DNA of 64,000 nt from Welwitschia mirabilis. Lineage: Eukaryota > Gnetophyta > Gnetopsida > Welwitschiales. This document shows, piece by piece, positions 46,239 through 58,600 of the stretch (positions within the stretch are counted from its first letter, which is position 1; each line of letters starts with the position of its first letter). The translations under genes were made by a program, and so were the position numbers. Below the pieces are notes generated by a model. It made no database searches. It saw only the letters and a program-made list of their open reading frames with translations, and had not been told where the DNA came from. The stretch spans positions 161,596,367-161,660,366 of the forward strand of contig JBOZIK010000001.1 in the NCBI GenBank assembly GCA_051453625.1, read 5' to 3'.

Positions 46239-47745
46239 AATATTTACGATAAATTTTTTTCTAATTTTCTTAATTAAAAATTTATTATCTTTACTAATCA
46301 TATTACACTTGGATACGTTCAAAATAAAAAGGATATCAATCCATATTTTATTAGATGGATGCTCTTCTTTCAAGAATTTAATTTAAAAATCATAAAGAGT
46401 CTAAAAACTTAATTACTAAGCATATTTTTACCCTTTCTAATATTAATGCTTATTCCTACTTATTAATGATTATTTTTTCCATGAAAAACTTTATGTACCT
46501 TAGCAGTATGCTTCTTATGCTAGTTAGATCTCTAACCATGTTTCTTCTCTTAATTTGACTAAGTGAGAAAGACATAGATTGTTTTTACAAGTACAACTTT
46601 TAGAATGACTTTTTATAGGTAAATATTGTCTTGATTAAGTCCTTAAAATATGTATTTCACATGATGAGGTAATGGTTGTCTTAGAAGTATATCATGAAGA
46701 TGTTTATTGAGGTTAGTATGCAGGTAAGAAAATAGCTACGAAATTATTAAAAGGAGATTTATTTTCACCCACTTTCTTTAAAGATGCCTAGCTATACTAT
46801 AAAACTTGTGAAAAATATCAAAACTTAGTTAGTATATCTAGGAGAGATATGATGCCTCTTAACTTAATTATTGAAGTTAAGCATTTTGATGTATGGGATC
46901 TAGATTTTTCGGGCCCTTATCCACCTTTCTTTAATAATAACATATTTTGGTTTGTGTTGATTATATTACTAAATGGATATGAGTTTATCTTTTTAGAAAT
47001 GATGATGCTAAAGTACTGGTCAAATTTTATGGTTGGAATATTTTATCTTGATTCAACATTAATAGAACCCTTATCAATGATGGATGTACTCATTTTTGGA
47101 ATTAAATCATAGAAAATGCATTAAAGAAATGAAGTTTAATCCATAAAATATCAACGATGTAACACCCACAAACTCATGGCTTAGTTGAAAGAGTTAATAA
47201 AGAAATCAAAACTATCTTGAAGAAAACCATCCAAATGAATAGAAAATACTGGTTATTAAAACTTAATGATGTACTTTCAGCGTATAAAAATTCTTATAAA
47301 ACATCCTTAAGCATGTTCCCTTACAGATTGGCATTTAAAATAACCTTGTCACTTATTAGTTAAGTTAAAATACAAAGAGTGTTAAGCAACAAACTCTCTT
47401 AATTTTGATTTGGAAAAATCTGAAAACCTTAGAGTAACTCAAAAATATTCAAGAAAAGAATAAAATCCTTTTATGATAAACATGTCCTTAGAAAAACTCT
47501 TAGGACTTAAGAACATACTTTAACTTTATGATTTTATACTATATAAATTCCCTAGAAAACGTATATGTAAATGGACTAGTTCATTTTAAATCTTAGTTTT
47601 AGAATTACTTCCTTATAGTTCTGTCAAGATTCTAAATCTCAAAGATAATCACTTATTTATAAAGTCAAGAGCCAAAAATAAAACGTTGCTACCAATCTAT
47701 TTTAATAAGTTCATGAGTGACAAACCCCTAGGAAGTGTGTGAAAA
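46239..47745 (+). pseudogene. Athila-type RNase H 3' half and integrase, relic
   Basis: After the X1 insertion, FTINFFLIFL at 46242 continues RNase H (family: FALDKFRSYL). KFIIFTNHITLGY follows after one frameshift (family: KFIVFTDHATLRY), then IRWMLFFQEFNLKI. Integrase: a degraded H2C2 region with CEKYQNL, ISRRDMMPLNLIIEVKHFD (about 46837-46890), VWDLDFSGPYPPFF with the first catalytic Asp, a degraded second, and HPQTHGLVERVNKEIK near 47164-47210 with the catalytic Glu. The C-terminus, with LRVTQKYSRKE and KNILQLYDF, fades near 47745. Low stop density suggests it is among the younger relics here, but frameshifts break it. Confidence 0.8.
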
Positions 47746-47974
47746 AAAATAATATTTTATGGTAAATAAATTTAAAATGAGAGACTTATAAAAATTGATT
47801 TTGGATGATGTAAAGTCTTATGACTTACCCTTATTAATCTCTTGAGGTTGCTCCAACTACTTATCTAATTAGGGACTAATTGGGTGGGGGACCCCTCTTC
47901 TTGCATATCAACTCTCATCTTTTCATGTTAGGCATTCATCATACAATCCTTTCATTCCTATAATTTTTATCTTA

Positions 47975-48376
47975 TGATACATTGCATTACACTTTGTAAT
48001 GTATGGTCAAACTTAACCTCTAGAAACTCTAAAACACCATGATTCTATCCACTTGAAATACTGAGGCACTACCAAAGGAGTACCCAAACGACACATGTGA
48101 AAAGGAAATGACTTAGCTATTTTATTAGTCTTCTGGATTAACATGAAGAATTAACCCCTCCATCCATTCATCCGCATGATACATTTCCTTGTACTTCACA
48201 ATGTATGATCAAAACTAGCCTCTAGAAACTTAAAAATACTCTAATTTTACCAATCTAAAATATGAGGGCATTATCAAAAGAGTACCCAAAAGACACATGC
48301 GAGGAGGAAATGACTTAATTATTCTATTGGAATTCCATAGTAACATGAAGAATCAATCCTTTCAATAAGTGAAAGG
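47975..48376. repeat. 201-bp tandem duplication
   Basis: Two units (about 47975-48175 and 48176-48376) share 'aatgtatggtcaaa', 'cctctagaaact', 'gagtacccaaacgacacatg' and 'aacatgaagaatyaa'. They are well diverged. They lie just after the Athila integrase, perhaps in its 3' untranslated region or LTR. Confidence 0.8.
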
Positions 48377-48589
48377 GTCCCTTCCTTAGAGTATTGATTC
48401 AACATGTGAGAGACATACACATAGCATAAATGTTTCACTTGTATGGGTATAACAACTTTAAACGCAAGCCTACTGACACTTTTTTTGCCTTTTTAAAAAG
48501 CCATTCTTTCGTATTGGTAATGGAATGAGGAGCCAAATAACAATATCATGACTAGTTCAAAGTTTTATCCATGAAAGGTTTCTAAGATG

Positions 48590-49760
48590 TAAAGCTGTTC
48601 GAGTTCATTAAGAGAATTAAATTTGTGCCCCTTTCTGTACCCCACTTCGTTGGGGTGTGTGGAGAGCGTAATGCGAGGGAACGCCTTGTCAGAAAACGCG
48701 TTGGCAGGAAAAAGAACTTTAAAGACGTGGTTCAGGTCTTGGCTATATCTGCTTCTGGGGTCTCCTTACAGGAGTGCATGTATTTGAGAATTCAATCCTT
48801 GGCCATCTGTTTCAGATTGATAGTTTCAGGTAATAAGAGAGAAACAGAGGCTGGCGTCTCGGAGAAGATGGGATTACCAAAACAGAGAGGATCAGAAGAG
48901 GAGGAAGTGAATTAGAAAGGAAAACAATGGTGCTTTCAATGATAGAATGAGTTGGGAGGTAGTTTCTGTGATTGTCAATCTCCAAATTGACTCTCCGAGA
49001 CACATGTGAGGAGATGTGAAGCCTCGCGAATCCAACAACTCTTTAATCGGCGTGTCTTCATGTAAAGAAGGCAAAACGAACAACACCATCCCCATCTCCA
49101 TCATCAACGCTACTAACTTCCACCACAACTCTCGCACTTAACCGCTTGTGTTGCGAGCCACCGATCTGTACATCAGTGGGTCTGTTGTTATTCATGCTAT
49201 CTTCATCAGCACTGAAAAGAGGAGGAGCACGTTCAGCGAAATAGGCAGTGAAAATGCAAAAGGCAAAGCAGGTTTCATATTCGAAAGAGCAGAGGCTGCA
49301 GAAGGATGTTGTTCTCGGAAGGAGGTGCAGTGCAGCTCTAGCGCCGTTATTCGGGGCTACGTGAAGGAGGTCCTTGTGGAGCTCATCACACTGCAAGGGA
49401 TGTGACGGTGTACAAGAAGGGCACGGATGTTATCGATGCTGGTGAGGTTGTGTGTGAGTCGACCCATGATGCATTTCCTGTGCATCACAGATTTCATTTT
49501 ATCTAAGGTCAATGACGCCGTCGATACTATTGACATCGAGAACTCACCATGGAGGAGTAGAACGCCGGCATTCCCAGCCCCCACTGTTGTGTCTCATTTC
49601 GGCATTCCAGGCCTCCGAGTGAACGCGATGATACACTGTGCTCTTGAAGGTATGGAAGTGTGGAGTCAAAGGCAGTAGAAGCAGCAAAGGAAGTGGCAGG
49701 ATGACACAGCTTATGCTGTCAGACGGATGGCTGCGGCCTTATAAGCTCGAGTATTTGCAG
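48590..49760. other. CpG-retaining, gene-like island
   Basis: Base composition is unlike the flanks. An open frame runs on the plus strand from 48625 to 48915 (96 codons) with VGVCGERNARERLVRKRVGR, whose spacing resembles a plant NB-ARC P-loop 'VGVYGMGGVGKTTLVKEVGR', but the Gly and Lys residues are lost. NFKDVVQVLAISAS follows. Further open frames lie at 49058-49396 (minus, 112 codons), 49148-49405 (plus) and 49427-49678 (plus). A candidate exon end CAG/GTAATAAG lies at about 48830. No frame is recognisable in full. It is probably a pseudogene or gene fragment, perhaps of disease-resistance type; the strand is unsettled. Confidence 0.35.
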
Positions 49761-50505
49761 GTTTGAGTAAAGGCTTTTAATCACTAGCTATTGTGAAATC
49801 CATCCGCTTGTTAATCACGGAACGCTGAGAGGAAAGAGACAACAGATGGAAACATGACAAGTGACCAATCATTCACATTTTGCTTCCCTTGACATGACGC
49901 AACGGAAAAGATTTTAATAGTGGCACACCCTGAGGGAGCGGGCTAAACAGTCTAATATCTCATATTAAATGAGGTGTACAGCTGAAATGCACACCACAAG
50001 TTTTGAATTGTATATCACTTGTCATCACCTCAATGCATGTAGTACATAACCTGGGAGGCAGTTTAGCTTCTTCGAACCCTGAGCTAAGAGGGAAAATACT
50101 ATTGCTTCTATTTCGATTTCTTCATGTGCCTCTCTCTTCTTCACCTATATATTTTTTAACTTCTCTTTATTTGCAATTTTTATTTTTTTATATTAGCATA
50201 AATTCCTGGGAAACTTGTTTTTATGTAGTCTTAGGATTCTTTTGAGTTAATGTCATTAAACTGCAATGTTTAGATCCTTTTGAAGATCTTAGTCTTTTAT
50301 TAGGTGAGTATTGTTTTTTAAGGTGTTTATTGTCTATTTAAAGTATTTGCATAACCTTAATTTATTGTGATATGTTACGTTATTTTGTAGGGGAAATATT
50401 TTTAGATACTATTTATAAACACGACCATAGCAATGTGGTTTTCCTTGAGCCTAGAAGCCATATCTCGCGCTAGATTTATTATGTTATGATATTAACACGT
50501 TATAA

Positions 50506-53352
50506 TGTAACATCTTAAAAGTAAAAGAAGATAGTAAAGTCCAATCTTAGATTACTTCATATTAAAATAACTCGTCTTTAAGTAGATGTTAAAGAATATA
50601 GTGCCTTTATTATGAGAAGGGTAAGTTAAGGAATGAAAGTCATGTATAATGAGACAAGCTAAAGAATGAAGGTAGAAGACTCTAGTAAGAAATATTAGAA
50701 TACTATTTATGTAGTGCAACACCTATATAATAAGAGATAACAATTACTTCCAATTAAGGAATAGAAGTATTTAAGAAGGAAGTTTTTGTAATGAAAAATA
50801 TTAAATAATTTTAGAATTACTATTTGATTTTCAAAATGTAGGAAAGTATTAGACAAATTAAACTGATAGTCTAAGAAGTTAAATAAATGTTAAGATCGAA
50901 CTCATATTCAATCTCTCTTAGCATAAGTTAAATCCACAAAGAAGGTAGTATAAATGGATGTTAAGGCCCTTAATTTAAAAGTTGAAAATAAATAATTTAA
51001 GAGTAGGTTAATTTCAAGAATACATAAGTACTATAAATGAAATAATAGTAGAAGGAATTAGAGCTCTTGAAGGATAAGGCTAGCAAGGAAGAATGAGGAT
51101 AGAGGGAATCCATCATAGTTTCTAGATAGAGGAACTAACCTTTTTTTTTTAGCAACTACTTATGTTGCTTTGTATTATATGCATTCCATATCTTTTTGTA
51201 TCTTCTAGTTAGGGTTTTACTATAATCACTTATGAGGGGATAACGTCCTTGGATTGTTAGCCTCTTTCAAATAACATGTTTAGTTAAGATCTAAAGTTAT
51301 AAAAACATTTTAATAATGTTTTACCTTCGTATTATGTGCTACATTTTGTTTAAACACAATAAATTATTGTACCCCTTAGTAGTACATATATGTATTAGTT
51401 ATCTTACTTAAGGAAGAATTCAGTCTTAGTTATTTTCATGTATTACTCTCTTTAAAATGATAGAGATTAACTTCCACCACCTCTGTGTTTCTCTCTTATA
51501 ATATATAGTTGAAATGTACTACAAGATTGGTTGATCTACCTATGTAACATGAAAATCAGATGATTAGCTGCTAGTCACATTAATACCTCTTTGATTATAT
51601 ATTTAGAAGGTTAATTAATTCAATAATAGTCATATTTTATCGCTTAATTTTTGAGAGACATTAAGGATTTTTAAATGCTATTGAATAATATTATTAGATT
51701 AGATTTGGCTAGAATTAACTTGATCGCTAATTTTATCAGGTTACACTTTAAACTTGGAATATATACTCTTGTTCACCTTAAGCTGTTAAGTAGGCATGTC
51801 AACATTATAAAATAGAAATCATGATGTTAGGGTTGAAAATGCCTTGAGCCCAAATCAAGATTTAAATAATTTAAAATTTCACTATGTTGTGATGGCCTTT
51901 AGATGTAAATATGTAAACATGTATATAGGACATAATTTGACTAAATTCCTTTTTATTATTTTATTCACATTGTAAGCAATTTAATTTATAGATTTAGTTA
52001 CTATGTTAGCATTTTGAAAAGTGTAGTTATGGTTTTCTCCTATCGTAATGATGTGTGTTTGTACGATTTAATATATTATATTATGCATGGTATAGTTATT
52101 CAATGATGCAGGTTTAGCACATTCCTTAGTGACTAAAGTTACCTCAATATACCTTATTGCAATTCAGGTAGGTATCCTTAAATGTATTTTCTTACATGTT
52201 TATGCCTACAAATTAAATGCTTTAAGTGGCTATTTATTACTTTGTGTAAAAAATGGTATACCATGAGTGATTTTTCTATGATGCTTCTTGAAAAATAGTT
52301 AAGCATTTAATTAGATTTGTTTATCATTTAGCTTCTATTGTATTAAGTCTTATCAAGATTGGTGATTTAACTAGTGGCATATAGGCTATTATCTTTGACA
52401 TTTTATATTCATATATTATTAGATTGATTATGATATGTTATAAAAGGAGCAGCTAAGAGGTACCTTACCAAAATGGCATGTATATGTGCATATGTATGTG
52501 TGTGTGTTAATCATATTCTTGTATGAGTTTACTATAAAGATATTCTAACTTGATATATTCCCCCTCTCATTGGCATCCACCGAGACATTATAGTGAGATA
52601 TGAGGGGGTTACTTGTACTTGGTGATGGTGGATTACTAATGGATGTTTATGGCCAAGTGACCAGGGGGTTCATTATTTATATACTCAGGTACCCATATAT
52701 CTAATTTATGTTAATATACATGTACATTGTTATCATTCATGCATTAGAATTCCTTAATAGAATTGAATGTTGTAACCTCAAGAGTTCTTGACTGACTGCC
52801 TTGTATACGTTTACATATAGCTACTATGCATATGTACATATATTTGTATGTGATATCTATTAATATTGGTTTGAATATTGAGTTCTTGCATTAGTCATTA
52901 CATTATTTCATGTCTAAGATTACTACATGCCACTAATATGGATCACCTTGATTTACCTTACACTAATGCGTATTGGTGAAGATTAGAACGAGGTCAAAGA
53001 TAGAACTACGTGTAGTCTGAATTCCTCTGGATGAGGATTAAGTAGGCATTGTTGCTTAGCTATTAATGCAACCACTCACTCGACTGCAACCTACACACTT
53101 CTTATGTATGCTCTTAATCGAGATTTCTAATTAACCTTAAGATTGGTTTTAGTATTAGTCAGGTAAGTTATTATCATATAGTTCACTTGAAGTGAATCCT
53201 GTGGGTAATTAAAAGGTAAGTCTCTCAGTCATAACCTAAATTATCCCACTGAAATGATTAATTTTATCATGTAATTTGATCAGCTGTAATGTAACATAGT
53301 TAATTAAAAAAATTAGTGCTTTTAAGTTTAATCCAAAAACTAGATTGTGATA
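50506..53352 (-). repeat. Repeat X2: inverted copy of X1
   Basis: Read on the minus strand from 53352, TATCACAATCTAG lines up with the X1 start. Agreement continues through the 'cactcaagaac-ctcttgaggtt', 'ggtggattactaatgga' and 'ttataacat' blocks to about 51850, and weakly beyond. It ends near 50506 with GATGTTACA, like the X1 end GGTATTACA. No matching 5-bp duplication flanks it (tataa and ctttc), so the far end is provisional. No coding sequence was seen in it. Confidence 0.6.
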
Positions 53353-53766
53353 CTTTCATTTTTAAAAAATTAGAAATCATACCTTAATTATCATAAGCCA
53401 TGTGATTTAAAGATTATGACTAGATATAGAAAGCTCCTTAAAATTTTTGCTTAAATTTTAATTATTAAGTAAATACAAAAGAATTTCATGAGAAATAAGT
53501 AAAATTTTGTTATAAAATTAACCTTTTTAATTAGTGATTTTTCACTATAAAACCTAAAATTTATCCTAGACATCTCATTTTTGAGTTGTTTCTTTGCAAG
53601 TTCTAATATGCAATGATGTTGAAATTGGTTAACTATCTCATTAAACAAATGTGAAAGTCATTCTTAGCTAGCCCTTTTATAAGGTTTTCTAGTTAATAGT
53701 GGGTGGAGTTACCTTCTATTATTTTCTATCTTATTTACATGTTCATATGTTTATATGCTACTTGTG

Positions 53767-53835
<69 letters not shown>

Positions 53836-56800
53836 TAAATTTGTATTTTTTATATTTATATGTATTATCTACTTATTTTAGAGGCCATTATATGATATAG
53901 TATGTGACACCATCCAATTTTATTTTGCTTCGAGTACCTTTGTATGCCATAATTTTTGGTTATCTTTTACATATTTTACATGAGTACATTAGTCATATCT
54001 AGTTAAAAGGTTTTGAATTAGGAAATTTCCAATAAAATTTTCATTTCCTTCATATGTCTAAAAACTAATAAATTAAAAAAATAGTTTTTACTATTATAAT
54101 GATAAGATTATAAGTTCCTATTATACCACTGATCAAAGGGATACAAGATTTCAAAAGAAAACACTTTAATCAAATAAACATTAGATACTAAAAACATGAA
54201 AATACACATGATTTTATATAAAATTTATATGATAAAATTCTTGAATCTTTATATGATTTATGATCGTTAATGCATGCAATTATGTGATTTTATATAATGG
54301 ATCATCTACTTATTTGTGTTCATCTTTCATTTATAGTTAATTATGCAATATATCATATGAAAGTTTTAGTAATTTTATACTTTGATCTCTATAATACATT
54401 CTCATATTTCCACATAATCATTAATGTTTTTGGCATATTTATAACCTTAAGTTAGTAATGCATAGAATTTATATATCTCATGCTTCATTTGTATTGCAAA
54501 GAGACTAGTAATAAACTAGTTGGAGGTGTAACATATATTTCATATATTTGAATCCCTTAATTATGTGTATTCTATCATCTTAATATTGATAATTATTAAA
54601 TTTTATATATGAAAACATGTTAACAACCTAAATTAGTTAAAAATATTTTTTATTTTATTCATCCAATTAACTTTCATAACAAATTCCCAAAAGTAGGACT
54701 TGTGGAGCGATCTATAATTCAAACTTTAGAATAATAATTTATAATAACTTATAGCCCAAAGTTATATGTCAAATAGACTTAAAGTATATTTGATCAAAAG
54801 AAAAACTTGTAATGTGGCCCTAATCATGTACATAATGCTCCTTACATAGTAATATTATTTTGTAATGTCTACCTCAGGTGGTGGCATGTCTACAATGAAT
54901 GGCTACAGAAGCGAATTCCCTCCTTGTGTAGAGCACATCTTGATTAGATTTAGATTTTATCTTGTGATTGAGTTTTTTTCTATTTTTATGCTTAGAATAC
55001 TCTTGTCTTCTTAATTTTTTTTAAGTAAGAGGCTAGTCTTATACTCCACAAAGATAAGATATTGTTGAACCTCCAAGCTATCAATTGATGATAAATCAAA
55101 TTCATCACATTTGAAACTAATACTTTCTAGTTGTGCAGGCAATCGTGGATCCTAAGGAGATGAAAAGTAAAATGCAAAATGATGAACCTCTACTACTAGA
55201 TTATGACAAGGAATGAAAGGATCATTAAGCAGTCAAATAGTGAATACCATATAATTGATCGCCCACTATAGTAATATCTTCTATGTTTGATAGGCATTGT
55301 ATTAGTAGGTAACTAAGAATACAGAAAACCAACTAAAATAGTTTCATTATCAAGTTGACCAATTTCCAATAAGAGGTCGCCTACCAATTTATCGATTTTT
55401 TATAGTCACATCCATTAATGTGAGATGCTAACTTTTCTTACCCTAATTATGAACTTTCTTTTTTTGTGTTCTTTAATATTATTAACTAATAAACATAGTG
55501 GAACCTAGGAGTAGATTCTACTTATTCTTTATTAGAATTTTTATATTCTACAAAAAACAAAGTATATTGTTATTATATATTTACCTATAAGAAATTTCTA
55601 AGTTATTTTGGTTTTTAAGCAATCATGATGTCATATGTTTATATATTATATTTTTCCTAGATTTTCGCAACATAGACATATATCTTATATAAAGTTGAGG
55701 GGATGTAAACTTATTATAAAACATACATGACTAAGTTTTAGGATAATACCTCACCAATATAATAGGAGTTTGCAACTCCCATTAATGGCGTCCCAACTTG
55801 ATATCTAGCCATCCTTTAAATGTGAGTTAATTCTACTTCAAGTTCTAAAATATACAAACATGACTGAGATCAACTCCATGGGCTTATATTTCATCTCGAT
55901 ATATCCATAGTACATGTGAGAGGTGATACTAAAGTGGATGCATGCTTAAAAGTGACCCTTGATTCCTTAAGACACATCTGAATGGTGCAATATGATCTCT
56001 TGGTGCCAAAGGCTTGTGTATTAAGTCAAAGTAAGTCCATACAAGCGGAGAGTATAAGAGTGGTGATCGAATCCACTTCCATAAGGGTATTATAAAAAAT
56101 GCAATGCAACTCACCTTGGTGATGAAATACAAGTGTGGGAATGATCATTGTTGGGATTGTTTTGATTTAATCTTATTTGATGAATACACCACACAAATGC
56201 ATGCATACGATTCTATTTAATGTGGATATTTAATGCATTATTTACTTAGTTATAATAATTCTAATCATTGTTGGGTTTGTCTTATATAAACAACCATGCA
56301 AAAGAGAAGAAAACATCCTAGAATATCTTTATATTTAGAATTACAAAAAATAAAGAAAATATTCTTTTCTAATATTTTAGAATAATAATAAAAATATTTA
56401 AAATGTATCAAATCACATTTTAAGAATATACTTAAAGAAAACTCATCCATACTTGGAGCCATGCTAATCCTAAAAGAATTCTTTCAGACTCATATAATAA
56501 TCCACCATGTTTAAGACTCATATAGCTATAGCAAGAGTTAAAAAAATAAATGATAAATCAAGGACTATTTCCAGTTATTTAAAACACTAAGGTGGGAACA
56601 ACATGCATGTTCAAAGTAAGGTAAAAGAAAAAGTTTAAAAAAGTATTTCTCCTTATGAAATACTATGCCTAAACAAATGAACTTAATGTTACTAATAATA
56701 ACTTATATTATATGCTTGAATTACCTATATAATAATTTTTCTAGAATTTAAGACATTAGTTATAGAGTTTTTAGGGCTTTAACAAGATATCATAATCAAA

Positions 56801-57600
56801 AATTAGTAATTAACTAATTATGAAGTAAAAAATGAATTAAAATAGTTTTTTATAAACTAGACTCATAATAGGATCCTTAGAAATTAACTTAAGCTATTTG
56901 GAATTATAAAAATATTATTTATAAGGTCCTGAGTCAAGGTTAAAAACTATCAAATTTGCTAAAATTACAGTCCTATCATACTATACTAAATTGACCATGA
57001 CTTTCAAAATACTTTTAGTTTTTTAATATGTTTTAAAAATCATATTTAATTCTCTATAGGTTATGATGTTTAAGTTTTTAGATATCTTAACTATTATCTA
57101 CAGGAATGGTAATTAATTGCTTACTATTTTCTATATTTATTTCCTAACTTATTTTTGCAAGTACTTTTCTTAAAAATTATGACACATCAGAAAAATAACT
57201 ATTTTAAATTTTTATATACATAACATAATCCTCAACTTATAGGAAAAATTCACTAATTTATGCTACTATTTAATGATTTATAGTATTCCTATGCCTCTAT
57301 TTTAAAAAATTTAACTTTCACTATATAAACATTGTAAAGGTTCTGCAACTAAATATGAAATAATTAGAATTAGTAAAACTATGAACTTACTACTTAAACT
57401 AAATACTTAGAATATAAATAAGATAAATATTATTAATATAATTAAATGTACAAAAGAGAAATTAATGCATAAAAGTGTTTAGGATTGCCATCAAGGAGTG
57501 CTAGCCTAAAAGAAGCTTTGAGGATTAGACTTTTGATGCCTAATGCATACTTAATGAAACATACAATATTAAGTATGTATATTAATTCAAAGCAAACATG
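53353..57600. other. AT-rich intergenic DNA with a (CT)n tract
   Basis: A (CT)n microsatellite occupies 53769-53833. A short perfect hairpin GGAGTTTGCAACTCC lies at 55765-55779. 'tgttggg-ttgt' occurs twice ~120 bp apart (56150 and 56270). The stretch 55740-56150 is less AT-rich but has no readable domain. Nothing else was recognised. Confidence 0.5.
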
Positions 57601-57619
57601 GGTACCAAATTTTATAATA

Positions 57620-58600
57620 AACACCTTGGTTACTTAGCCATAATCATCCATTAGTAACCTTCATCACCAAGCACAAGAGACCCCTTATTTCTCCTATGTC
57701 TTAGTGAGAAGCAATGGGAGAAAATAATTTTTATAGCATAATGTTATAATAACTATAAATAATGATCTAATGCAATATTTCATCACTCTACTAAAATCTA
57801 AAAAAAGATCATATGAACAACATGAGTAAAGGAACTTGCTTGAAAAGATTAGTAAATCCTTGATGGATAAAGATTGATAAAGTTCTAAGCTCAAGAATCC
57901 TTAGCTCTAAGATTTAAAGGTCCAAGATCCACAAGAAAGAGAATGAGAAGAAAGAGAGAAGAAAGAAGGAAATGCACTTGCATGAAAAAAGGTAAGTGTC
58001 TCCTTTTTTCGTAAGAGAGGAAAGGGTCTCTATATATAGATAAACAAAAGGCACATAGTTCAAGATCATAGGATCACATAGTTTATCATCAATAACTAGA
58101 ATGAGTTATAANNNNNNNNNNNNNNNNNNNNNNNNNNNNNNNNNNNNNNNNNNNNNNNNNNNNNNNNNNNNNNNNNNNNNNNNNNNNNNNNNNNNNNNNN
58201 NNNNNNNNNNNTAGGATAACATAGTTTATCATCAATAACTAGAATGAGTTATAAGTAACGTCGGGGTACAAAAAGATACATCATATTTATGACTCATCAC
58301 TTAAATGTGGTGAGTAATTTTCTTGCTTTAATTAGCAAGGTTAATTACATGCATCATTTCCTTATGCTAATTCCTTCTTAATTGTTCATAGGTTCATAAG
58401 GATGTTTAATTTACTTTAAGAGATTGAGATAAACCTTTTGATTCTAATGAATAAAACAATTAATATATGATGAATATCAATTCAAAACATACATTAAAAT
58501 ACTAAATGCACAAATTTTAAGGTTATCATGTGACATAATGAGATAAGTTTATTTAATTCTAATAAACAAAATAATCAATATGTTATGAATTAAGTGTTAT
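57620..58600 (-). repeat. Repeat Y, copy c (LTR-like, probable solo LTR)
   Basis: Matches copy b in several blocks. The first ~110 bp also match X1 (43318-43440) and inverted X2 (52560-52670), with 'aagcacaagagaccccttat' as the core. X and Y are therefore related families or share a module. A minus-strand TATA (TCTATATATAGAGACCC) lies near 58027-58041. Confidence 0.6.
58069..58254. other. 100-N gap with a 43-bp duplicate on both sides (probable false gap)
   Basis: 58069-58111 and 58212-58254 agree in 42 of 43 bases. As at 33292-33820, unmerged overlapping contig ends are the simplest reading. A real tandem duplication is the alternative. Confidence 0.75.

Noticed and set aside
53699-53900. 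Frames with Ser-Leu repeats
   Set aside because: Translation of the (CT)n microsatellite at 53769-53833.
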